A DNA stretch of 12,344 bases. Source: Gracilaria caudata. Taxonomy: Eukaryota > Rhodophyta > Florideophyceae > Gracilariales > Gracilariaceae. Location: positions 1 through 12,344 of the forward strand of contig JASCIV010000782.1 of the NCBI GenBank assembly GCA_030374735.1. Reading direction: 5' to 3'. Below, one piece after another: positions 1 through 6,561 of the stretch; position 1 is the stretch's first letter; each line of letters starts with the position of its first letter. Position numbers and translations under genes: made by a program. Below the pieces are notes generated by a model that saw nothing but the letters and a program-made list of their open reading frames with translations, searched no databases and had not been told where the DNA came from.

Positions 1-148
1 CCCACAAACCCTCCCCCCCCCCCCCCCTTCTTTTCCCCCCCCCCCCCGCGCGCGCGTCCGTCCGCGCTTCCCTTATCGCCACTCCCTCCTCCTCGCCCCG
101 CATCCCCGCCCCGCGCCCAGTCGCGTAGATAAAGGCGTGCCCCGCATC
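1..148. other. GC-rich left edge: C homopolymers, CG run and leader of first gene
   Basis: The stretch has 15 C at 13-27 and 13 C at 35-47, followed at once by an alternating CG run (about 47-56), then a C-rich pyrimidine leader up to the first ATG. The minus strand carries long G runs that could in principle form a quadruplex. No coding signal is seen. It probably holds the 5' leader and core promoter of the C2 gene, but no TATA box or start site can be identified. Long C runs are also prone to length errors in assembly. Confidence 0.6.
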
Positions 149-1204
149 ATGTCCTTTCACAGCGGCACCATTCGCGTTCAACGCGCGCCGCCCTCCACCA
201 AACCTCCCCTCCCCCGCTCGCGCTCCGCCTCCGACAGTGAGCAAACGCCACGCTACACGCCGTACGTCGCGCGTCATCAGTCGCTCTCACGCATCATAAC
301 TCGTCACCCATCTCATCGTCGCACTGCGCGTCGTCACAATTCGCAGCCTCGCATCCCGCCACGCACCCAGCGCGCGCAGTCGTTGAGCGCTGCGCTACGC
401 GACACCGCAAAGTTGCATGTACTGATCCGCGCAGTATACTTACCACGACGATGGCGATCGTGGACAATCGCAGTGCATACGGCAAGTAGCAGGAATTCGC
501 AATGGAGAAGTGTGGGCACCGTAAGCGAAGCGCCTCACGTTTTGCAACTGTCTTGCACAGCGGAGCAGATCGCCACCCGATTGTTACGACTATGCGTGTA
601 TCAACAACTGAAAGACGGTGCCATGGGAAGGGAATTGGGCTTCTGCATTGTGCGAACAGCCACAATTCTGTCGCAGTGTGATCGGTACGGAGACGAATGC
701 TACGAGGCGCAGCTGCAATGCGACGCAATCGGCGGACGCGACTGCGGCGTGGTGCAGCTCGCAGCAGCGCCCGCGTCGGCGAACAGCGGCAGCCTCTCGT
801 TGCTGGTGACCGCCGGCATCTCCATGCAGGAGGAGGTGCGCGCGTGCAGCATGCAAGTGTGGCGCATCGCGGACCGGCGCGCCATGCTGGTGCACGAGGG
901 TGCCGGGCGCAGCCACGGCTTCGACCGCGTGGACGTGGCGAAGGAGGTGCTGTGGTTCGGGGCGCAAGGCGAGAGGGCGGTGACGGTGCGCGTGCAGTTC
1001 GTGCGGCGGTGGTGGCGAAAGCGCTTCGTGATGGGTAGCGTGGAGCTGGGCGTGCGGCAGCTGGCGCGGCTGCGCGAGGGCGAGCTGCTCAAGATGCGCT
1101 GGATGCAGTCGCCGCGCTGCGCCGAGAGCGTGCGCTGCGTGGTGGTGGACGGCGTGGCGCTCGGCGCGCACGGCGCGCGCCTCGAGCTGCGCCTCAGCCG
1201 GTAG
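149..1204 (+). CDS. Tandem C2-domain protein, copine-like, lacking vWA and calcium ligands
   Basis: This frame encodes 351 aa from the ATG at 149 (A at -3). The frame is open from a GTG at 137, but ATG is the expected eukaryotic start. Residues 1-85 are basic, Ser/Pro-rich and probably disordered. Residues 88-176 (from KLHVLIRAVYLP to GFCIVRTATILSQ) match the strand order of the first C2 domain of copines: a QWRSVGT strand, then RLLRLCVY, then a G-x-C-x-x strand ending in ILSQ. Residues 213-350 resemble copine C2B: MQVWRI, an LVHEG strand, an FDRV...EVLWFG segment, a VTVRVQF strand and FVMGSVELGVRQL. In copines both C2 domains bind calcium through loop aspartates and a vWA domain follows. Here the loop positions hold Arg/Trp (LPRRWRSW, RRWWRKRF) and the protein stops after C2B. 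Calcium-independent membrane or protein binding is inferred. The assignment is by eye. GC content and G/C-ending codons rise sharply after about 780. Confidence 0.68.
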   Translation: MSFHSGTIRVQRAPPSTKPPLPRSRSASDSEQTPRYTPYVARHQSLSRIITRHPSHRRTARRHNSQPRIPPRTQRAQSLSAALRDTAKLHVLIRAVYLPRRWRSWTIAVHTASSRNSQWRSVGTVSEAPHVLQLSCTAEQIATRLLRLCVYQQLKDGAMGRELGFCIVRTATILSQCDRYGDECYEAQLQCDAIGGRDCGVVQLAAAPASANSGSLSLLVTAGISMQEEVRACSMQVWRIADRRAMLVHEGAGRSHGFDRVDVAKEVLWFGAQGERAVTVRVQFVRRWWRKRFVMGSVELGVRQLARLREGELLKMRWMQSPRCAESVRCVVVDGVALGAHGARLELRLSR

Positions 1205-1215
1205 AAGGCGCCGCG

Positions 1216-1229
1216 CACGTGTCCACGTG
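1216..1229. promoter_or_regulatory. Paired CACGTG boxes
   Basis: Two perfect CACGTG palindromes (1216-1221 and 1224-1229) are separated by two bases. They lie 12 bp after the C2 gene stop and about 250 bp before the PWWP gene ATG. CACGTG is the classic site of bHLH and plant-type bZIP factors. The binding factor here is unknown. Confidence 0.45.
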
Positions 1230-1307
1230 CGTAAACCATGTACACTTCCAATCAACAGCAACCAACCGCCCACGGCGCGCTGCGCCCGCGCGCGCTCTCG
1301 CCTGCGC

Positions 1308-1337
1308 TTCGCTTCGCGGCTCGCGACGCGAAGCGAA
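1308..1337. repeat. 11 bp inverted repeat with 8 nt loop
   Basis: TTCGCTTCGCG (1308-1318) and CGCGAAGCGAA (1327-1337) are perfect reverse complements around GCTCGCGA. In RNA this gives a very stable stem about 140 nt before the PWWP gene start. A role in slowing scanning ribosomes, or as a DNA cruciform or protein site, is inferred. Confidence 0.7.
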
Positions 1338-1478
1338 AGCTGCGCCGCCACGTTCACCCGCATCGCTCCGCATCGCTCCGCCTCGCGCTCGCCCTGAAAA
1401 GACGTCGTCCCGTACGTCGAACCGCCCATACCCACGGGCTCCCAGCTCGGCGCCCCCCTCCCTTCCAGCGCCGCCACC

Positions 1479-3428
1479 ATGCCGTCGCGTTCCAACCCCT
1501 TCCAGCCCACCGCATCGTCGCACCCTCTCTCCTCCGCGCCACCTCCCGTCCCGCAGCGCCACTTGCGCCATTCGCCGCCCGCCTCGCCGCGCTCCGAGCC
1601 CTCCGTCGCCGCACGTGCCACCCGTCCGCTCCCGCGCTCTGCGTCGCGCCGCATTTTCCTGCCCCCGCTCAAGCCGCAGCCGGCAGTCATGCTGCCCTCC
1701 CACTTTCCGCTCTCCGCCCCGTCTCTCCACGCCCAGCCGTCGCCCTCGCCGCAGCCGCCGCCGCAGCTTTCGCTCACGAGACCCGCACATGCACACCCCC
1801 ATTCAGAGCGTCTCACGCACCCCTTCTCCCTCCACGCCTCATCTTCATCCCGCCCATCAGCCTCCGCTTCCAATCCAGCCGCCTCCACCCCTTCCACCCC
1901 GCAGCCCACCCCTGCGGCGTCAACTCCCTCTCTCGACGCACAAGCAATCAAGGACAGTCTTCGTTTCCGCCCAGGCGATCTTGTCTTATGCCGCTACTTC
2001 AACTACCCCGTATGGCCGGCGACCGTCGCCCACAGTCACCAACCCGCCTTCAGGGGTCGTTACTTCACCATGAGGCCCACCCGAAACGGAGCAGATGCCA
2101 TCATGGCCTACTGGGTCCTCTTCTCCGGCGAGAACGTGGGCGGCTGGATTCGCACCGACTGCCTCGTACCCTACCACCCCGTATACGCCGCCACCCTTCT
2201 TGTCCCATCTGACATTCCCATCTTCAGAGATCGTCGAATCGCGCTTCGCGTCGCCGAACGTGAGTACAACCAACGCCCCTCTCGTTTCGGATACCACCCC
2301 GCCGATATGCGACACCTCGTGTCGCTGTGTAGCATTCCAATTAACGACTTTGTCGACATCAAGAGCCAAGACTCGCAAGCAGATCGCGAATCCGACCGCA
2401 CTCACTCAAACCAAAATACCCCTAGCCCCCCCCAAGACTATATGCAAGACTCCGATACCGACGACCACAATCATTCTTCCGAACACGCTGGTCCGCGTCG
2501 CTCGGGACGCATGACATTAAGACCTCGTCTGGCCAAACGCGAGCAACAATTGCAACCGTCTCGTGTGTTGCGCTCAAGAAGCCGCAAACCTTCCGCCGTA
2601 GAAACAGAGCCCTCACAGTCTGATGATGACGATTGTCTGTACATCCCTGTAAAATCCGAGCCAAAGGAGCTTGTCACCACGGCCAATCACGCCGCACCTG
2701 CAGGGCGCCGTCCCACGCTTCCAAATGGTGTGCAGCCTCAGCATCAGCAGCCCACACTGCACTCAGCCGCCAAACCTTTTGTCCGCCGGAAACGTGGCCG
2801 TCCTCGAAAGCATCCCCTTCCTGAGCAAAAGACGCCCGCTGATTCCAGGATTACGAAGCCGGAGCCCGCAGTGACGCAGCCGAGGGTCGTCAAAGGAGAG
2901 CCAATTGACGCCTTGACTCACATACCCACCCAGATGTCTTACAGAAGGCAGTTCAGGCGAAAGAAGCGCGGAAGGCCTCGCAAAGTTGTTCAGCCACCAG
3001 AGCCGCCGGCATCAGAAGCCAAAGAGAGCACCTCGCAGATTATTGACAGGATGCAGAGAAGAATCACCAGGCAAGAGAAGCAAATAGTCCTTCTGTCCCA
3101 GCAACAAAAGTTACAAGACGCTGCGCAAGGCTCGTCTGTAGGACATAGCACGCTACCTTCCATCTCCTTTCTCACAAAGACACCGGACCCAGACAACATC
3201 AAGGCCCAGACAGAACGATTTGTGCAGAAGATGCTCAACTTTCAGAGATTGGCGGTGCAGTTCGGAGTTGAGGCTGAGAGATTCCAGGAAGCGAAGAAAA
3301 ACTGCGAAGAAGCTTGGAAGGCTGTAGTCGAAGAGGGTCGCGGTACAGAAGAGCAAGCCATGGAGTTGGAGGGGTTCCTGTCCAAACTGCCCAGCTTGGC
3401 AGAATTCCTTCGTACTGTTAGAATGTAG
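1479..3428 (+). CDS. PWWP-domain chromatin protein with two AT-hooks
   Basis: This 649 aa protein starts at an ATG in a near-ideal Kozak context (GCCGCCACCATGC). Residues 1-155 are Pro/Ser-rich and low-complexity. The PWWP domain spans about 162-245: FRPGDLVL, then NYPVWPATV in place of the canonical P-W-W-P, then YWVLFSGE and GGWI. Candidate aromatic-cage residues for methyl-lysine binding are Y176, W179 and F215. Residues 300-430 are acidic and basic linker. Two AT-hooks with the core RGRPRK lie at about 437-445 and 494-502 and should bind the minor groove of AT-rich DNA. Three K-x-E-P motifs lie around the hooks (VKSEP 391, TKPEP 459, VKGEP 471); two fit the SUMO consensus. Residues 517-550 look like a short coiled coil and 575-649 are mostly helical. 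PWWP domains bind methylated histone tails on nucleosomal DNA, so a nuclear reader or recruiter is likely. No catalytic domain is visible. The C2 gene lies upstream on the same strand. Confidence 0.9.
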   Translation: MPSRSNPFQPTASSHPLSSAPPPVPQRHLRHSPPASPRSEPSVAARATRPLPRSASRRIFLPPLKPQPAVMLPSHFPLSAPSLHAQPSPSPQPPPQLSLTRPAHAHPHSERLTHPFSLHASSSSRPSASASNPAASTPSTPQPTPAASTPSLDAQAIKDSLRFRPGDLVLCRYFNYPVWPATVAHSHQPAFRGRYFTMRPTRNGADAIMAYWVLFSGENVGGWIRTDCLVPYHPVYAATLLVPSDIPIFRDRRIALRVAEREYNQRPSRFGYHPADMRHLVSLCSIPINDFVDIKSQDSQADRESDRTHSNQNTPSPPQDYMQDSDTDDHNHSSEHAGPRRSGRMTLRPRLAKREQQLQPSRVLRSRSRKPSAVETEPSQSDDDDCLYIPVKSEPKELVTTANHAAPAGRRPTLPNGVQPQHQQPTLHSAAKPFVRRKRGRPRKHPLPEQKTPADSRITKPEPAVTQPRVVKGEPIDALTHIPTQMSYRRQFRRKKRGRPRKVVQPPEPPASEAKESTSQIIDRMQRRITRQEKQIVLLSQQQKLQDAAQGSSVGHSTLPSISFLTKTPDPDNIKAQTERFVQKMLNFQRLAVQFGVEAERFQEAKKNCEEAWKAVVEEGRGTEEQAMELEGFLSKLPSLAEFLRTVRM

Positions 3429-3867
3429 CTTGCAGCAGCTGCCGTTTTGTCTTCCATCATCTATTGATGCAAGGTGGCGATTACCACTCCCTATTTCCAG
3501 AACACAAATATTGCAATCTGAAGATTCTTGTGATGAGAACACCCGCATCAGATCTAGAACCCATAATGCCAGGTGATTGAGATACCTTGGCGTCAGAGCA
3601 GGTCTTTCGTCGGCCTTTTCGTGCTCCTTCCGGTTTGTAAGCTTGACGCCCCACCGCGACGGTAGGGCAGGTTATCAATTTGGGTCTCGCAGGCTTTTTT
3701 TGCCTTGTCCCTGCTCCGCCGCTTCTCGAGAGATTAGATAAACTAGAGTACCATTTGTTCACGAGTCAAACATCGATTTGACCTCACTTCCTAAGCGCAG
3801 GTCATGCAACCTAAAAGGAATGTGACACCCAAATCTGAGAAACACCGTGAAGCCTGACGGTGTCATC
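3429..3867. other. Convergent 3' intergenic region
   Basis: This 439 bp lies between the 3' ends of the PWWP gene (+) and the trefoil/SRPBCC gene (-), so both 3' UTRs must end here. I see no canonical AATAAA on either strand and no convincing coding frame. An imperfect hairpin at 3648-3668 (GCCC-ACC against GGT-GGGC with one mismatch) and a T7 run flanked by AGGC/GCCT near 3690-3703 are the only local structures. Confidence 0.6.
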
Positions 3868-5562
3868 CTAACTCTTCAACGAGGTGGATGTTTGCCGTGC
3901 CCGGAGCCGACCTGCGACGCGCCTCTGCGAGGAGTTCGTGGGCGACGATTGATGGTCTTTCGTGGATCTTCGGATACATTCCACCCGCAATTGCTTCATT
4001 GTTTCGAACATGGCATGGGACATGAGGCCGTCCAACAGGAAGCCCGGCGCTGGTACCGATGTGGCTGCCAACAGCGTGCATCTTAGCAGGCAACGCCCAT
4101 CTGGTCGTTCCGATGCCTGCCAAACGCCCTTGTACTCCCTGACTCCAAGTCCGCTCTTCAAATCCATGACGACGCTCTTGCGCTCCGGGTCCTCGACAAC
4201 GTTCAACACCAATGTCATCGGGATGGTTAATACCAAGAACGTGTGACACTGTACCATAAGCACCGTCAGCTCTGTGTCGCTTTTTCTCTCTAGTATTCGG
4301 CTTTCCGATGCGTCATGTATGAATTCATGAAAACCATCGTAGTCTCGCAACACATCGAACCCAATCTGCGCTGGCGCAGGCACGAGAATGCTTGCTTCCA
4401 CCTGACGAGCCCCGCCGTCACAGGCGCGCAGCCGCAGTCGCGGAGTGCTCTGATCCATCATCGACGGAAGTGCCAGTCGTAGATAGAACTGCTCCCTTCT
4501 GCCAGGTATGGTGTGCTGACTGAGTACAATTCGACCATCGCGTCTGGCTGAAAGGTAACCTTTTCGCGACCTCAACGTGATTAGTTCGTCATCTGCTACA
4601 ATCTCGACATCAAAGCGTTCGGCTCGATGATGAGAATGAACTGCATTTAGTGCGTTTTCGGTCCCTTCGGCACTGGGGTCTGGGGCGGCGATTAGCTGGT
4701 CAAGCTGTTCAGTAAAGCCAAGATACAAGCCACGCGAGTCCCGGATGTGCGCCGAGCGGGTCGGACTGTCATATTCAAGTATGAAACCCTCCCAGCCAGA
4801 CTCCTTTCCGCGCGATGAAGCGACTGGCGTGCCGGGCTTGGAAGCTAAAAACCAGTCAAACGCTTTGCTCTGTACTCGCAAGGGACAGGATCTAGTGGCC
4901 TGATAGGCAGCTGCCATTGTGAAGTCTTGAGGGGGAGGTTCGTCACGGTGTTGAGCTAAGGTTGGAGGCAAAGGCACGTGATTGATTAGAAAGGTCTCAC
5001 AAGCAGCTACTGCACTAGCACACACACGAGCGCGCATTGTAGGGAGATGAACACTCAAGTACCTGCCCGCCGTACAGGTGCATTGCAAGAAGACTTGTGG
5101 AACGGCTGCTTTGGCGTTGGAAAGATGAATGTGAAAGACAGCTGCAGCCATTTCGGAAGCAGTAAGGGTGATAATTCCGGTTTTATGGTCGACTGCTAGC
5201 CATGCTCGGGGACTAGTATCAGATGGAGCAGCTGTGGCAATTCGAGCTCGATCTACTCGTTGCGGGTGTGAAGTGTCGAAGTGAAGGAAGAAGAGAGTGG
5301 ACGAAATATGAAGGTGCGAAGGGGATACCCAGCCCAGAGGCTCGTCTGGAAACATGGGACAAGGATCATGTGCGAGAACAACGGGTGCGCGATGACGACG
5401 CACACAGCGTATTCGAACAAGAGGCGCTGAGAGAAGGGCGACTTCCTCCACGTCAACGGCGGCAATGCCGAGAAGGTGGAGGAGGCGATGGATGTAGGTC
5501 CACATGGAGTACACGGCGGACCAGCGCCCGCCCCAGGCACGGCGCGAGGTCGAGACTCCCAT
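3868..5562 (-). CDS. Beta-trefoil (fascin-like) and SRPBCC/START-like fusion protein
   Basis: This frame encodes 564 aa. Residues 384-530 look like an SRPBCC (polyketide cyclase/COQ10/START-like) domain. It begins with a VEASILVPAP strand, then an FDVLRDYDGFHEF helix, central strands (LTVLMVQCH, FLVLTIPMTLVL, SVVMDLKSG) and a C-terminal helix (DGLMSHAMFETMKQL). These folds enclose a hydrophobic ligand, often a lipid or quinone. Residues about 229-362 show fascin-type trefoil repeats: FDWFLASKPG, GLYLGF, and ITLRSRKGYLSARRDGRIVL ending in EQFYLRL. A weaker copy may lie at 119-175 (WLAVDHKTGIITLTAS, GRYLSVHLP). The C-terminal 35 residues are basic and Ser/Thr-rich. No signal peptide is obvious. 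The start is uncertain: the ATG at 5562 gives the longest form, and M70 and M216 are in-frame alternatives. Neighbours are the convergent PWWP gene and the divergent SDR-like gene. The fold calls are by eye; the ligand is unknown. Confidence 0.82.
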   Translation of the reverse strand: MGVSTSRRAWGGRWSAVYSMWTYIHRLLHLLGIAAVDVEEVALLSAPLVRIRCVRRHRAPVVLAHDPCPMFPDEPLGWVSPSHLHISSTLFFLHFDTSHPQRVDRARIATAAPSDTSPRAWLAVDHKTGIITLTASEMAAAVFHIHLSNAKAAVPQVFLQCTCTAGRYLSVHLPTMRARVCASAVAACETFLINHVPLPPTLAQHRDEPPPQDFTMAAAYQATRSCPLRVQSKAFDWFLASKPGTPVASSRGKESGWEGFILEYDSPTRSAHIRDSRGLYLGFTEQLDQLIAAPDPSAEGTENALNAVHSHHRAERFDVEIVADDELITLRSRKGYLSARRDGRIVLSQHTIPGRREQFYLRLALPSMMDQSTPRLRLRACDGGARQVEASILVPAPAQIGFDVLRDYDGFHEFIHDASESRILERKSDTELTVLMVQCHTFLVLTIPMTLVLNVVEDPERKSVVMDLKSGLGVREYKGVWQASERPDGRCLLRCTLLAATSVPAPGFLLDGLMSHAMFETMKQLRVECIRRSTKDHQSSPTNSSQRRVAGRLRARQTSTSLKS

Positions 5563-5797
5563 CGCGTGCGCGTGGTGATGTGGAAAGTGTGGCGGATGTC
5601 GTCGAGGTGCGGCGACTGGCGGATTAGAGCGAGTGTTGAGCCTCAGCGGGAACCTCAGCGAGAGCGAATGTCAAGACACGCGAGCGCGGTTGAGCGGACG
5701 GATTGGAGGTGTGCCGCTCCGGAGTGTGTAGACACGGCTGCACTTTGTGCTGTTCGTCGCGCCATCGCGTGGAACTGTTCCGCATTACGCGCCGATA

Positions 5798-5803
5798 CAC
5801 GTG
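5798..5803. promoter_or_regulatory. CACGTG box upstream of trefoil/SRPBCC gene
   Basis: A perfect CACGTG lies 236 bp upstream of the minus-strand ATG at 5562, close to a CCAAT-type box at 5834-5838. A bHLH or bZIP site is inferred from the motif only. Confidence 0.35.
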
Positions 5804-6325
5804 GGCGTTCACCTCGCCCACAGCGCGCCGCCTATTGGCGACAAACACGATACAGTTGTACTGCTACCACAAGCGGTAGCCCGGCTACTGGAGTGCGCTA
5901 TGCGGCGCGCGTGCATGGCACCCGTTGGCAGATGTGTGAGCCAATGGTATCTACAGCCGCCGTAGTACGGCGTGCGTGGAACGCATCGATGGCCCTTCAT
6001 CGTCGGGCGCAACTTGCGCCGCGCAAGCCGTGCTCAACCTCGAGACTGCAGAAGCACGCACGCATTGCTCCTCTTTGCGAAGCACAGTCAGTGGTGCACG
6101 CAGTTCAGCACCGGCTCGCACCGCCTGCACGCGCCAGTGGAACGCCTGCAAGGCTGTTATGGCGGTCGCCGTCAAGAGATGCGGCGCAGCGAGGGGGCGT
6201 CACGCACAATGCAGACCCACCTCTCGTCCGCCGCGTCATACACCAAATTTACAGCGGCCGCCTTCATCCCATTGGTTGCGGCGGGGCGGCCACCACAACC
6301 AACGCGCGCCAAGTGGCCGCCGTCC

Positions 6326-6351
6326 CACGTGCAACATCACTTGTCACGTCA
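6326..6351. promoter_or_regulatory. ACGT-core cluster upstream of SDR-like gene
   Basis: CACGTG (6326-6331) is followed 14 bp later by CACGTCA (6345-6351, TGACGTG on the minus strand). Both share an ACGT core and lie 210-235 bp before the ATG at 6562. An inverted CCAAT box is at 6271-6275. This spacing is typical of proximal promoter elements, but no factor can be named. Confidence 0.4.
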
Positions 6352-6561
6352 CCGTCACACCACTCACCCTCTCGCCACTCGCTGAAAGCGGCGCCGTCGT
6401 TGTGAAACACGCTGAACTCGGCTCGTACTACGAAGGTACTCACCGCCCTGCTCCTATTCGCCCCCTCCATTCGGTCGTTGCTTCTTCTTTCTGTGCCCTC
6501 CATCCTGCGCTTCCGCCCGCGGCTTGTTTCGTCTCGTGTTCCTGCGCGCGTTTAGCTCGAC

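Larger units (their letters stand above)
1205..1478 (+). promoter_or_regulatory. Promoter and leader of the PWWP gene
   Basis: This 274 bp spacer separates the C2 gene stop from the PWWP gene ATG. It holds two CACGTG boxes (1216-1221 and 1224-1229), a strong inverted repeat (1308-1337) and a 10 bp tandem duplication CATCGCTCCG (1361-1380). An ATG at 1238 opens a different frame that runs past 1479. A transcript starting before 1238 would therefore carry an inhibitory overlapping upstream frame, so I infer that transcription starts after about 1240 or that the start is translationally controlled. Confidence 0.5.
5563..6561. promoter_or_regulatory. Divergent promoter region, GC-rich
   Basis: About 1 kb separates two divergently transcribed genes. 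It has four CCAAT boxes: ATTGG at 5702-5706, 5834-5838 and 6271-6275, and CCAAT at 5941-5945. It has CACGTG at 5798-5803 and 6326-6331, and a TGACGTG-type site (minus strand of 6345-6351). CACGTG sits 236 bp from the left gene's ATG and 231 bp from the right gene's ATG. Long frames cross the region only because stops are rare in GC-rich DNA; their products look random and Arg/Ala/Cys-rich. I see no TATA box. Confidence 0.55.

Noticed and set aside
590..1951. 453 aa minus-strand frame opposite the C2 and PWWP genes
   Set aside because: It exists because GC-rich DNA has few stops; the product is low-complexity Ala/Arg/Gly/His, and it overlaps two better supported plus-strand genes.
1219..2212. 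Two plus-strand frames (1219-2073 and 1238-2212) overlapping the PWWP gene start
   Set aside because: Both are Pro/Arg/Ser-rich shadows of the C-rich region. Only the 1479 frame continues through the PWWP domain. The ATG at 1238 matters only as a possible upstream start.
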